DNA from: an uncultured Clostridia bacterium
GTDB taxonomy: Bacteria > Bacillota > Clostridia > Oscillospirales > Oscillospiraceae
Assembly: GCA_937894515.1 (NCBI GenBank)
Contig: CALCRH010000049.1
Location: forward strand, 1 to 28,599
Direction of reading: 5' to 3'
Length of the DNA stretch: 28,599 nt
The notes beneath the pieces are model-generated. The model was given only the letters and a program-made list of their open reading frames with translations, had not been told where the DNA came from and searched no databases. Below are positions 7,518 to 15,039 of the stretch, piece after piece (the first letter of the stretch is position 1; every line of letters begins with the position of its first letter). Both the position numbers and the translations under genes were made by a program.

Positions 7518-7615
7518 TTTCAATGCAGCTCCTTTCCCTTCACCGTTGTCGGTGGCTTGCTCCCGTTATAGCATTGATGCTCTTCAAAGGAAAGCTACTC
7601 TTCGTCACATTCAGG

Positions 7616-7649
7616 AAAAGCCATGATACCTTTCGTATCATGGCTTTTT
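7616..7649 (-). terminator. Terminator hairpin at the end of the XRE gene
   Basis: A perfect 14-bp stem AAAAGCCATGATAC (7616-7629) with GTATCATGGCTTTT (7635-7648). The XRE stop codon lies inside the 3' arm as read on the plus strand. On the minus strand the exit is only four T. Confidence 0.7.
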
Positions 7650-8240
7650 CTGAATCATAAAAAACATTTTCATTAGGAATAGCAAAAACAGGAATGCTGT
7701 AACATAAGGCTGTCGGGAAAGGGCAAACAGCAGGATCGCCCCGGCGCCGGCAGCCAGTGAGATCAGTTTCCCGACCCATCGCGTCTTTTCCCGTTTCCGC
7801 AAGAGCAGCTGCACGATCCCCAATATCGGCAGCAATAGCAGCGCGGCAAAATAAGCGATCCGCGACCCGGTGCTTACGCCGGTGTATCTCCACAGGGTCA
7901 CCGCCCGGATCAGCTCACCCTGCCGCTGCCCGAACAGCGGCAAAAACAATAGCCCGCCGCTTATCACATCCAAACCCGCAAAATACTGTCCGGTCCGCTT
8001 TCGCAAATTACGCCGGTTCTCTTCCTGTGCAGCCTCCAGCAGTTCATCGCTTGCCAGCAGATCGTCCAAAGAGATGTTGAAAAACTTTGCGATTGCTTTG
8101 AGTGTTTCCAGGTTGGGATATCCCCTGCCGCTCTCCCATTTGGATACAGCCGTACGGGAAACATACAGTTTCTCTGCAAGCTGCTCCTGCGTCAGTTTTT
8201 CCTGTTTCCGCAGGTGTTGTAGTTTTTTTGAAAACTCCAT
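7638..8240 (-). CDS. XRE-family regulator with C-terminal membrane segments
   Basis: A 200-residue protein. The N-terminal 65 residues are a Cro/CI-type helix-turn-helix (LRKQEKLTQEQLAEKLYVSRTAVSKWESGRGYPNLETLKAIAKFF). A linker (SLDDLLASDELLEAAQEENRRNLRKR) precedes about four hydrophobic stretches: DVISGGLLFLPLF, IAYFAALLLLPILGIVQLLL, ISLAAGAGAILLFAL and VTAFLFLLFLMKMFFMI. This is the common Firmicutes layout of a DNA-binding domain tethered to the membrane, likely sensing an envelope state; the signal is unknown. The start lies 7 bp after the NUDIX stop with only a weak purine-rich site, so translation is probably coupled to the NUDIX gene. The name could not be narrowed further. Confidence 0.85.
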   Translation of the reverse strand: MEFSKKLQHLRKQEKLTQEQLAEKLYVSRTAVSKWESGRGYPNLETLKAIAKFFNISLDDLLASDELLEAAQEENRRNLRKRTGQYFAGLDVISGGLLFLPLFGQRQGELIRAVTLWRYTGVSTGSRIAYFAALLLLPILGIVQLLLRKREKTRWVGKLISLAAGAGAILLFALSRQPYVTAFLFLLFLMKMFFMIQKKP

Positions 8241-8247
8241 TGTTCTC

Positions 8248-8808
8248 TCACTTCATATACTTCTCCGCGCGCTGAGCCAGCTTGCGGTAGATCCGCTCCA
8301 CCATCCACGGCTCGGTGGACGCCGCCAACGCTTCCTCCGGCGTGAACCACTTCACCGCGCTGTTTTCATCGGCCTTGGGCCGCAGTTCTTTGCTTTCCGC
8401 CTGTAAAAGATAGGTTACGTTCAGGTGCAGATGGCCGGAAACGTACTCCCCTTTTTTTACATGGCCATCCACCGTCAGGCTCTCCAATGAGAAAATGCCG
8501 TCCACTACCGGGTGGGTCTTCAGACCGGTTTCCTCCTCCACTTCCCGCATGGCAACAGCCAGCAGGTCGGTGTCGCAGTCGGCGTGGCCGCCGGTCCAGG
8601 ACCAGCTATTATAGATGTTGTGGTAACACATCACCACTTTTGTCCGGTCAGGGCTCAGTACCCACGCCGAAGCGGTCACGTGTCCCAAGCTGTTCTCCCG
8701 GGAAAAGGCGTTGGAATAAGCTGCCAAGAAGTGAAGCATCTGCTCTTTGTCCTTTTCTTCCTGCTCACAGCTCGGCATATAGTTTTTGATTTCTTCTAAA
8801 ATCGACAT
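8248..8808 (-). CDS. NUDIX hydrolase
   Basis: Cytoplasmic 186-residue hydrolase of a nucleoside-diphosphate-linked compound. The Nudix box is GHADCDTDLLAVAMREVEEETGL (about 78-100). The REVEEETG catalytic metal-binding core is intact, but the first conserved glutamate of the box is a threonine. The GGHADxDxDLL variant occurs in a recognisable subgroup often annotated only as NUDIX. The substrate cannot be told from sequence. The ATG follows AAAGGAG, and a strong promoter lies at 8838-8866, divergent from proC. It is first in a NUDIX-XRE pair, possibly with PAP2. Confidence 0.88.
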   Translation of the reverse strand: MSILEEIKNYMPSCEQEEKDKEQMLHFLAAYSNAFSRENSLGHVTASAWVLSPDRTKVVMCYHNIYNSWSWTGGHADCDTDLLAVAMREVEEETGLKTHPVVDGIFSLESLTVDGHVKKGEYVSGHLHLNVTYLLQAESKELRPKADENSAVKWFTPEEALAASTEPWMVERIYRKLAQRAEKYMK

Positions 8809-8837
8809 GGTTCTGCTCCTTTGATTCTTTCCTCTTT

Positions 8838-8866
8838 ATTATACCTTTTTCTTCCGAAAAGTGCAA
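8838..8866 (-). promoter_or_regulatory. Promoter of the NUDIX-XRE transcript
   Basis: On the minus strand TTGCAC (8866-8861), 17 bases, TATAAT (8843-8838). It is divergent from the proC promoter, whose -35 lies only 7 bp away, so the two could compete for polymerase. Confidence 0.75.
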
Positions 8867-8873
8867 TTTCTAT

Positions 8874-8901
8874 TTGCTTTTTCTGTTATTTGCAGTAGAA
8901 T
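8874..8901 (+). promoter_or_regulatory. Probable promoter of proC
   Basis: TTGCTT (8874-8879), 16 bases, TAGAAT (8896-8901), back to back with the NUDIX promoter. Confidence 0.55.
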
Positions 8902-8935
8902 AATCTCATAAAAAGTAAGAGGAGGGCGTTTGTGT

Positions 8936-9730
8936 ATGACTTACGGCTTTATTGGTACCGGCAATATGGGCGGAGCATTGGCCACCGCTTTGGCAAAGCA
9001 CGGCGAAAGCATTTTTCTGGCCAACCGTACCCGTGCGAAAGCAGAGACTTTAGCGGAAAAAATCGGCGGAATGGTGACAGATAACTCCACCATCGCCCAG
9101 ACCTGCGACTATATCTTTCTTGGGGTCAAGCCGCAAATGATGGCCGAAACTTTACAGCCTTTACAGCCTGTTTTCGCCGGGCGTTCTGACCCATTCGTTC
9201 TGGTTTCCATGGCAGCAAGTTTGACCATTTCAGCCATTCGGGAAATGGCCGGCGGAGACTATCCGGTGATCCGCATTATGCCCAATACCGCCTGCGCTGT
9301 CGGAGCCGGCATGACGCTGTACTGCTGCTCAGAAAACGTTGGAATGAAGCGGCTTTCCGGGTTTTTGGATGCCATGTCGGCGTCCGGAGAACTGGAGGAA
9401 TTGCCGGAGAATCTGATTGACGCGGGAAGCGCCGTGGCGGGCTGCGGCGGAGCCTTTGCGTGTCTGTTTCTGGAGGGGCTGGCAGACGGGGGCGTAGCCA
9501 TCGGATTACCGCGGGAAAAAGCCCTGCGCTTTGCCCGGCAAATGTTGCTGGGAACTGGGATTTTGGCGAAGGAGACCGGACAGCACCCGGGGCAGATGAA
9601 AGACGCCATCTGCTCCCCCGGCGGCACCACCATTGCAGGAGTACGCGCGCTGGAAAGCAGGGGATTCCGCGGGGCCGCTATGGAGGCCGTGATTGCCGCC
9701 TACGACCGCACACAGGCACTGAAAAAGTAG
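8936..9730 (+). CDS. proC: Pyrroline-5-carboxylate reductase
   Basis: Last step of proline synthesis: NAD(P)H reduction of 1-pyrroline-5-carboxylate. The 264-residue protein opens with the Rossmann motif GFIGTGNMGGALA. It continues with the family segments DYIFLGVKPQMM and RIMPNTACAVGAGMTLY, and ends with the P5CR signature QMKDAICSPGGTTIAGVRALE. The ATG at 8936 was chosen because GGAGGG (8921-8926) is 9 bases upstream; a TTG two codons earlier is too close to that site. It is monocistronic, with its own promoter and a shared terminator. proA and proB are not in the window. Confidence 0.95.
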   Translation: MTYGFIGTGNMGGALATALAKHGESIFLANRTRAKAETLAEKIGGMVTDNSTIAQTCDYIFLGVKPQMMAETLQPLQPVFAGRSDPFVLVSMAASLTISAIREMAGGDYPVIRIMPNTACAVGAGMTLYCCSENVGMKRLSGFLDAMSASGELEELPENLIDAGSAVAGCGGAFACLFLEGLADGGVAIGLPREKALRFARQMLLGTGILAKETGQHPGQMKDAICSPGGTTIAGVRALESRGFRGAAMEAVIAAYDRTQALKK

Positions 9731-9798
9731 AAATTTTTTCCAAAAAGTGAAAATACGGCAAGAATTTTGGCCAAAACGGAAAAGAAATCGGAAAAAGG

Positions 9799-9825
9799 AA
9801 AATCCCGCCCATCGGGCGGGATTTT
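9799..9825. terminator. Bidirectional terminator between proC and the NSS transporter
   Basis: A 12-bp perfect stem AAAATCCCGCCC (9799-9810), loop ATC, GGGCGGGATTTT (9814-9825), serving two convergent genes. Confidence 0.9.
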
Positions 9826-9834
9826 GTTGCTTTC

Positions 9835-11208
9835 TTAACTCCAAAAAGTGGTGAGCTGACCGTAGACGATCATCAGCATGAAGAGAGGGCCAATGAATTT
9901 GATACAGAAGTGGTAGAATTTTTTGCCGCCTACCAATTCATCCTCTATCCACTTGGGAGCAAACCAACCGAGGATCAGTGCCATGATGAGGCCGGTCAAA
10001 GGCATCAGGATACCCTCAGCAATGCAGTCCCACACGTCCAGCACGTCGGGCTGGCCAAAGATGTGGAGCCACTGCATCCACTCACACTCGCCCAGACAGT
10101 CGGCGGTAGTAAAGAAGTTGCCAATCAAAGCGATAGCCGCCATAAGGAACGTGATCTTCCAGCGTTTGGGCGTCTTGCCCTTTTTCATCTGACTGTCCAT
10201 GATAGCGGAGATGCCGCCCTCCATCATGCCGATGGAGGAGCTGAGCGCGGCGATGAACACCAGCACCCAGAACAGAAGCTGGAACACCTTGCCCGCCAGT
10301 CCCATGGACTGGAACACGGTGGTCATGGACACGAAGAGCAGACCGGGACCTGCGCCGGGCTCCAAGCCGAAGGAGAACACGGCGGGCATGATCGCCATAC
10401 CGGCGAGGATCGCCACCAGGGAGTCACCGATCACGATAACGACGGAGTCCTTTTTCAGGTTCTCCCTCTTGCTCAGATAAGAGCCGTAGGCAATCAGGCA
10501 GGCAGAAGCCAGAGAGAGGGAGAAGAACATCTGTCCGCCGGCAAGGCTCAAGGTGTCAAAGAAGCCTTTGAAGGTGGTCATGCCGGAGAAGTTGGGCTTG
10601 AACAGGAAGGCAAGTCCCTCCCCCGCACCGGGCAGGGTACACCCGCGCACCACGATGACCACCAGCATGACGAACAGGGCGGGCATGGCGACCTTGCAGA
10701 ACTTCTCGATGCCGCCGGAGACACCGCCCAGCACGATGACCACGGTGATGGCCAGAAATACCAGCATATAAATCAGCGCTTCGGTCACGTTGCCGTAAAA
10801 GCCGCCGAAAAATGCGCCGGGATCGGTGGTTGCCAGAGAGCCGCCGAAGAAGGCACCCACGGAGCCCACCAGATAGCGGGTGATATAACCGCCGAAGGTG
10901 CAGTAGAAGCACAGCAGCAGGAACGGCACCAAGGTTTGCAGCACGCCGTTAAACTTCCACTTGGGGCTGACTGTGCCATAGGCTTCGATGGCCGCCTTTT
11001 GGGTCTTGCGGCCCAGGGCGATCTCCGACAGCACCAGCGGGTATCCCACGGTGACGCACAGCACCACATACAAAAGCAGGAACGCGAAACCGCCGCCCAT
11101 ACCCAGCTTATAGGGGAAGGACCAGAGGTTCCCCAGTCCCACGGCAGAGCCGAGGGCCGCCATTAAAAAGCCGAAATTTGATTGGAATTGTCCTTTGTTA
11201 TTCTCCAT
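9835..11208 (-). CDS. Sodium-dependent amino-acid transporter (NSS/SNF family)
   Basis: Polytopic inner-membrane symporter of 457 residues, the usual size for bacterial 11-12-helix LeuT-fold members. The first helix carries the family signature FLMAALGSAVGLGNLWSFPY (about 12-31), whose unwound GSAVGLGN part builds the Na+ and substrate sites. Other family pieces are LGRKTQKAAIEAYG, QMFFSLSLASACLIAYGSYLS (helix 6) and ALSSSIGMMEG (helix 8). Bacterial members of this type move tryptophan, tyrosine or other amino acids; specificity cannot be read here. The ATG at 11208 has a GGAAGGA site, and upstream in-frame sequence is AT-rich leader. The promoter at 11262-11290 is near-perfect consensus. Aromatic uptake would suit iorAB 1.4 kb away, but they are separate transcripts. 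Confidence 0.92.
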   Translation of the reverse strand: MENNKGQFQSNFGFLMAALGSAVGLGNLWSFPYKLGMGGGFAFLLLYVVLCVTVGYPLVLSEIALGRKTQKAAIEAYGTVSPKWKFNGVLQTLVPFLLLCFYCTFGGYITRYLVGSVGAFFGGSLATTDPGAFFGGFYGNVTEALIYMLVFLAITVVIVLGGVSGGIEKFCKVAMPALFVMLVVIVVRGCTLPGAGEGLAFLFKPNFSGMTTFKGFFDTLSLAGGQMFFSLSLASACLIAYGSYLSKRENLKKDSVVIVIGDSLVAILAGMAIMPAVFSFGLEPGAGPGLLFVSMTTVFQSMGLAGKVFQLLFWVLVFIAALSSSIGMMEGGISAIMDSQMKKGKTPKRWKITFLMAAIALIGNFFTTADCLGECEWMQWLHIFGQPDVLDVWDCIAEGILMPLTGLIMALILGWFAPKWIEDELVGGKKFYHFCIKFIGPLFMLMIVYGQLTTFWS

Positions 11209-11261
11209 CTTTGTCCTTCCTTTCTTTGAAAATTTAGTAAAAAAGCGAGAATACAATAAAA

Positions 11262-11290
11262 ATTATAAAGGACGGTGTCACGGTTGTCAA
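11262..11290 (-). promoter_or_regulatory. Consensus promoter of the NSS transporter
   Basis: On the minus strand TTGACA (11290-11285), 17 bases, TATAAT (11267-11262); all twelve hexamer bases match consensus. Confidence 0.85.
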
Positions 11291-11398
11291 GGTTAATAAT
11301 TTCTTTTTAAGAAAATTTTTTATTGGATTTGTATAAATAGCGAATCGTTCAATGAACAATTTACACAAATTTGGGAAGTTTGAAAAATTGCTCCGCAG

Positions 11399-11618
11399 GG
11401 TCACTTTTCCGCTGTCGGAAAAGTGACCAAAAGGGCATTTAAGGGGAAAGGGATTTCGATGTCCCTTTCCCCTTAAAAATCCTCTATCCTTGAGACGACC
11501 AAAAGAAGGGGTATCGACCCCTTCTTTTGGAAATCAACCCCGTTGGGTTAGCAATTATCAAATTGCGGTCGCGCCGATAGAATCGGCGCTCCGAGGTATG
11601 GTGTGCAGAGCACACCAT
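11399..11618. repeat. Array of seven consecutive hairpins
   Basis: The 375 bp between the NSS promoter and the XRE terminator hold no gene. They hold seven stem-loops in a row: 11399-11410/11417-11428 (12 bp); 11438-11453/11462-11477 (16 bp); 11499-11512/11517-11530 (14 bp); 11536-11540/11545-11549 (5 bp); 11551-11556/11561-11566 (6 bp); 11571-11578/11582-11589 (8 bp); 11598-11606/11610-11618 (9 bp). All are perfect, with loops of 3-8 bases, and none shares sequence with another. The same folds form on both strands, so the transcribed strand is unknown. Function unknown; it could be a structured RNA or a mobile intergenic element. Confidence 0.75.
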
Positions 11619-11651
11619 GGCCTTGTTTGATTTGAGGCAACAGCACAAAAG

Positions 11652-11676
11652 AAAAAAGAGCAGGCTATATCTGCTC
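11652..11676 (-). terminator. Terminator of the small XRE gene
   Basis: On the minus strand GAGCAG and CTGCTC (11676-11671, 11663-11658) are followed by six T (11657-11652). The XRE stop codon TAG lies in the loop. Confidence 0.75.
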
Positions 11677-11904
11677 CTTCTCTGCGTATTCTTCTATTTT
11701 TCGGACTAATTCACTGGGCTTCATATCAAAGGCGCTTGCTATTTTACAAATTGTTGCGAAGTTTGCCTGCTTGGTGCCGTTTTCAATCATTGTCAGGTGT
11801 GTTCTCGCTATACCCGCAAGCCCACTTAATACTTCCTGCGAAAGCCCTTTTGACTTTCGGATGCTTTTTATTGTATTTCCAACCGTTTTATCATTAAATA
11901 GCAA
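11665..11904 (-). CDS. Small XRE/Cro-CI-type transcriptional regulator
   Basis: A 79-residue protein that is almost entirely one helix-turn-helix domain (IKSIRKSKGLSQEVLSGLAGIARTHLTMIENGTKQANFATICKIASAF). The Q-E-x-L-S-G-L-A pattern resembles small regulators of restriction-modification and mobile-element cassettes. No restriction gene is nearby. No in-frame ATG precedes the domain. The TTG at 11904 is chosen because AGAGAGG lies 8 bases upstream; a TTG at 11949 would add 15 residues. It is AT-rich compared with the surrounding GC-rich genes and diverges from a lipoprotein gene. Inverted repeats in the shared spacer suggest autoregulation. Confidence 0.8.
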   Translation of the reverse strand: MLFNDKTVGNTIKSIRKSKGLSQEVLSGLAGIARTHLTMIENGTKQANFATICKIASAFDMKPSELVRKIEEYAEKEQI

Positions 11905-11925
11905 ACACCTCACCTCTCTTCTCAA

Positions 11926-11971
11926 AATATTGTATGCGAAGAGAGACAATATTCAGTCTACGATGATAGAC
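11926..11971. promoter_or_regulatory. Inverted repeats, candidate XRE operators
   Basis: AATATTGT (11926-11933) and ACAATATT (11946-11953) form a perfect 8-bp inverted repeat with a 12-bp spacer. GTCTA (11956-11960) and TAGAC (11967-11971) form a second one overlapping the -35 of the lipoprotein promoter. Assigning them to the adjacent regulator is inference. Confidence 0.4.
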
Positions 11972-11995
11972 AAAATCAAAATTCTTTGCTATACT
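11967..11995 (+). promoter_or_regulatory. Promoter of the lipoprotein gene
   Basis: TAGACA (11967-11972), 17 bases, TATACT (11990-11995), 45 bp before the GTG start. Confidence 0.65.
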
Positions 11996-12039
11996 ATGAT
12001 TGGGCGGTAGGCCTGAAATAAAAATGGAGGTAGAAGAAA

Positions 12040-12519
12040 GTGAAAAGAATTATTACATTACTTTTGGCACTAGTAATAGCGTTATCCTTGTGTGCTTGTG
12101 GAGGTGGTTCTAATGCAACTGCAACCAACGAAATATTACAAGGGCATAGTTGGGGGGAAACAGGCAACGAATCACGCTCCATAGGAGATGCCAGTTCGTT
12201 CTATGGCCTAAGTGTAAAAAACGTGTATTATAAAGGCAACGATTGGGATGGCAAATTGTACAAAATTGAATACACGTTTGAGCCTACTGAAGAAAATGCT
12301 GAAAAACTCGAAAAAATCTGTAGTGAAAAACTTAATATGCCGTCAGTGGAAAAAGAATACTATGAGGAAGACTCGGGGCAGCATTGGTTCTGCCAATGGT
12401 ATGATGGTTCAATTGAATATAAGTTTGTGTATTCTGATTACATTGGTCAAGACTTGTATAATTACGGCCTGCATTGTTATGATTTATATTTGAGAATCGA
12501 AAATGATGTTTATTTCTAA
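12040..12519 (+). CDS. Hypothetical lipoprotein
   Basis: A 159-residue secreted lipoprotein of unknown function. The N-terminus MKRIITLLLALVIALSLCAC is a lipoprotein signal peptide; the lipobox reads LCA-C with the modified cysteine at 20, and a glycine-rich stretch follows. The mature part is acidic and aromatic-rich (for example YEEDSGQHWFCQWYDGSIEYKF) with no motif I recognise. The start is GTG at 12040 with GGAGG 9 bases upstream (12026-12030). Base composition is clearly more AT-rich than in flanking genes, as for the divergent XRE gene, so the pair may have been acquired together. No plus-strand terminator with a T-run follows. Confidence 0.75.
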   Translation: MKRIITLLLALVIALSLCACGGGSNATATNEILQGHSWGETGNESRSIGDASSFYGLSVKNVYYKGNDWDGKLYKIEYTFEPTEENAEKLEKICSEKLNMPSVEKEYYEEDSGQHWFCQWYDGSIEYKFVYSDYIGQDLYNYGLHCYDLYLRIENDVYF

Positions 12520-12524
12520 TAGTT

Positions 12525-12558
12525 AAAAAAACAGGGGCGGACAAGATGTCCGCCCCTG
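12525..12558 (-). terminator. Terminator of buk-iorA-iorB
   Basis: An 11-bp stem (12532-12542 with 12548-12558, GGGGCGGAC arm) followed on the minus strand by seven T (12531-12525). The arm resembles the hairpin repeat family at 17764-17790. Confidence 0.85.
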
Positions 12559-12580
12559 CACGATAGAGAATATTTTTGCC

Positions 12581-13168
12581 TTACTTGGCAGCCTTGGCGG
12601 CCTCGCGGCCGGCGCGGAAAGCGGCCAGGTTCAGCTCCTTGACCTTGGCGGGGACGGTCTCGGCAACGACCTCTTCCCAGTCGATCTCGGGGCAGCCCAG
12701 CGCATCGCACATGGCGCCGAACAGCACCACGTTCATGCACTTGGCGTTACCCAGCTCGATAGCGATCTCGCCGGCCTTCAGCGCAATGGTCTTGAAGTTC
12801 TTCTGCATGGCTTCCAAGCAGCCGGCGGGATACTCCTCCTGACCGGCGGCGATGGTGAGGGAATTCATCTCATAGTCGTTGATAACGGCCACGCCCTCGG
12901 GCTTCAGGAACTCGGCATAACGCACGGCTTCCATCTTCTCCAGAGCCACCAGGATATCAGCCTCGCCCTTACCGAACACGGGACCGTAGACCTTCTTGCC
13001 CCAGCGCACCTGAGTGGAAACGGAACCACCGCGCTGAGCCATACCGTGGACTTCGCTCTGCTTGACATCGTAGCCGGCCTTCATGAAGCCGTTGGTCATG
13101 ATCTTGGAGATCAGGATAGCGCCCTGACCGCCAACGCCGCACAGCAGCACACTCTTGACATCAGACAT
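12581..13168 (-). CDS. iorB: Indolepyruvate ferredoxin oxidoreductase, beta subunit
   Basis: Gamma/beta-type subunit of the 2-oxoacid:ferredoxin oxidoreductase superfamily, 195 residues. The N-terminal LLCGVGGQGAILISKIMTNGF and QSEVHGMAQRGGSVSTQVRWG are its diagnostic segments. Together with IorA it oxidatively decarboxylates aryl pyruvates (indolepyruvate, phenylpyruvate, hydroxyphenylpyruvate) to arylacetyl-CoA and reduces ferredoxin. The ATG follows the iorA stop by one base (TAA-G-ATG), with AGGAGGAG inside the end of iorA, so translation is coupled. It is the last gene of the operon. Confidence 0.93.
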   Translation of the reverse strand: MSDVKSVLLCGVGGQGAILISKIMTNGFMKAGYDVKQSEVHGMAQRGGSVSTQVRWGKKVYGPVFGKGEADILVALEKMEAVRYAEFLKPEGVAVINDYEMNSLTIAAGQEEYPAGCLEAMQKNFKTIALKAGEIAIELGNAKCMNVVLFGAMCDALGCPEIDWEEVVAETVPAKVKELNLAAFRAGREAAKAAK

Positions 13169-13169
13169 C

Positions 13170-14942
13170 TTACTTCTCCTCCTTCACGATAGCATCGAAC
13201 GGGCAGGCCTGGGCGCAGACGGTGCAGCCCACGCACTGGGTCGGGTCGATATAAGCCTTGCCGTCCTTCATGGACACAGCAGCGCAGCCCACCTTCAGGC
13301 AGCTCTTGCAGCTCTTGCACTTGTCGGTATTGACCTTGCAGACTGCCGGCTCGCGCTTCACGCGCTTGATCAGCAGGCAGGGACGGCGGGTGACGATGGC
13401 GGGATGCTTGCCCTCGTTCAGCGCGGCAACAGCATTGTCAGCGGTCTCCTTCATGGCCTTCAGATCCTGAGGATCGACGGTGTAGACGGGATCATAGCCG
13501 AAGGTCTTGAAGATGGCTTCCACGCTCTGCATGGGAGCTTCATCTCCCTGCAGGGTGTAACCGGTGCCGGGGTTCTCCTGGTGACCGGTCATACCGGTGA
13601 TGCGGTTATCCAGCACGCAGGGGATCATACGACCGTTGTTGTAGATGATCTCGGCAGCGCCGGTCATGCCGCTGTGGAAGAAGGTGGAGTCACCGACAAC
13701 GCCGAAGACGACCTTATCGGTCACACCTTCCTGCTGGAAGGACTTGCTGATACCCATACCGGCGGAGAAACCGCCGCCCATGCAGATGCAGACGTCCATG
13801 CAGTTCAGCGGAGGTGCCACGCCCAGGGTGTAGCAGCCGATATCGCCGGTGACGACATAGTTCTTGTTCTTGCTGAGAGTGTAGAAGAAACCGCGGTGCG
13901 GGCAGCCGGGACACAGAGCGGGAGGACGCTTTGCCAGAGGCTGATCGGGCACGATGTACTTGGCCTTCTCGCCAAAGATGCGCTCACGCACCAGTTGGGT
14001 GTTCAGCTCGTACATATTGCCGATGAGCTCCTTGCCCACGCACTCGATGCCGGCGGCCTTCATCTGATCTTCCATGAACGGCTCCAGCTCTTCGATGACG
14101 TACAGCTTCTCCACCTTGGAGGCGAAGTCCTTGATGAGCTTCATGGGCAGGGGGAAGGTCAGACCCAGCTTCAGGAAAGAGGTACCCTCGGGGAACACTT
14201 CCTTGGCATAGTTGTAGGAGATACCGGCGGTGACGACACCGATCTTGCCGTCGCCCAGCTCCATCTTGTTCAGGCCGTTTTCAAGAGCGGTGGTGCAGCC
14301 GTACTCAGCCAGCTTGACCAAGCGCTCCTCGACCAGAGGATGGTTGGCAAATGCGTTGGCGGGGGTGCAGACGAACTTGCGGGTGTTGCGGGCATAGGCG
14401 GGAGCCACGTGCTCCACGCGCTCACCGAACTCCACCAGACCCTTGGAGTGGTTCACACGGGTGGTGGTGCGGAACAGCACGGGGGTGTCGAACTGCTCGG
14501 ACACGTCGCAGGCCAGAGCCACGAAGTCCTTGCACTCCTGAGGATCGCTGGGCTCGACCATGGCGATCTTGGCGGCACGGGCATAGTGACGGTTATCCTG
14601 CTCGTTCTGAGAGCTGTGGCAGGAGGGGTCGTCAGCGGTGACGACGATGTAAGCGCCGTTCACGCCCATATAGCCGGCGGTGAACAGGGGGTCAGCGGCC
14701 ACGTTCAAGCCCACCATCTTCATGGTGCAGATACTGCGGCTGCCTGCCACGGAGGCACCGTAGGCGACTTCCGTAGCGACCTTTTCGTTGGGAGCCCACT
14801 CGCAGTACAGGGAGTCCTTATACTGGGGCAGTTCCTCCAGGATCTCGGTGCTGGGCGTGCCGGGGTAAGCGGAAGCGACCTTGATACCGGCTTCATAGAC
14901 GCCACGCGCGATGGCCTCGTTACCGGACATCAAATGTTTCAT
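13170..14942 (-). CDS. iorA: Indolepyruvate ferredoxin oxidoreductase, alpha subunit
   Basis: Thiamine-diphosphate enzyme of 590 residues. In order it has a pyrimidine-binding domain (SAYPGTPSTEI, NEKVATEVAYGAS), a middle domain, and a ThDP/Mg-binding domain (GDIGCYTLG...GGGFSAGMG...GVVGDSTFFHSG). The C-terminus is a 2x[4Fe-4S] ferredoxin domain (CKSCKSCLKVGC and CVGCTVCAQACPFDAI). CPGCPHRGFFY is typical of IorA. The enzyme converts aromatic 2-oxo acids to acyl-CoA thioesters with ferredoxin reduction. The ATG at 14942 has GGAAAGGTGG upstream. buk lies 97 bp upstream in the same direction, with a hairpin repeat in the spacer. The conserved cysteines all look intact. Confidence 0.96.
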   Translation of the reverse strand: MKHLMSGNEAIARGVYEAGIKVASAYPGTPSTEILEELPQYKDSLYCEWAPNEKVATEVAYGASVAGSRSICTMKMVGLNVAADPLFTAGYMGVNGAYIVVTADDPSCHSSQNEQDNRHYARAAKIAMVEPSDPQECKDFVALACDVSEQFDTPVLFRTTTRVNHSKGLVEFGERVEHVAPAYARNTRKFVCTPANAFANHPLVEERLVKLAEYGCTTALENGLNKMELGDGKIGVVTAGISYNYAKEVFPEGTSFLKLGLTFPLPMKLIKDFASKVEKLYVIEELEPFMEDQMKAAGIECVGKELIGNMYELNTQLVRERIFGEKAKYIVPDQPLAKRPPALCPGCPHRGFFYTLSKNKNYVVTGDIGCYTLGVAPPLNCMDVCICMGGGFSAGMGISKSFQQEGVTDKVVFGVVGDSTFFHSGMTGAAEIIYNNGRMIPCVLDNRITGMTGHQENPGTGYTLQGDEAPMQSVEAIFKTFGYDPVYTVDPQDLKAMKETADNAVAALNEGKHPAIVTRRPCLLIKRVKREPAVCKVNTDKCKSCKSCLKVGCAAVSMKDGKAYIDPTQCVGCTVCAQACPFDAIVKEEK

Positions 14943-15000
14943 GATGAATTCCACCTTTCCTAAAAAATATATTTGCAAACAATTTGGATAAACGGGTCAT

Positions 15001-15028
15001 GCGGGCGACCGCAAGGGTCGCCCCTACG
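15001..15028 (-). repeat. Short GC-rich hairpin repeat with CCCCTAC tail
   Basis: GGGCGACC (15003-15010), loop GCAAG, GGTCGCCC (15016-15023), then CTACG. It is nearly identical to the copy at 17666-17692. It lies between buk and iorA and could modulate the ratio of the two products. Confidence 0.65.
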
Positions 15029-15039
15029 AAAAACGGGGA

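Noticed and set aside
9910..11166. A 418-codon open frame opposite the NSS transporter
   Set aside because: The translation is charged and repetitive (His, Gly, Gln, Glu), the shadow of hydrophobic helices. The minus strand has the promoter, ribosome site and family motifs.
11399..11618. Hairpin array considered as a CRISPR array or integron attachment site
   Set aside because: The hairpins differ in sequence, so there are no direct repeats with spacers. No cas or integrase gene is present.
13155..14963. A 602-codon open frame opposite iorA
   Set aside because: Exactly mirrors iorA, shows the same His/Gly/Ala/Leu-rich shadow composition and matches no family.
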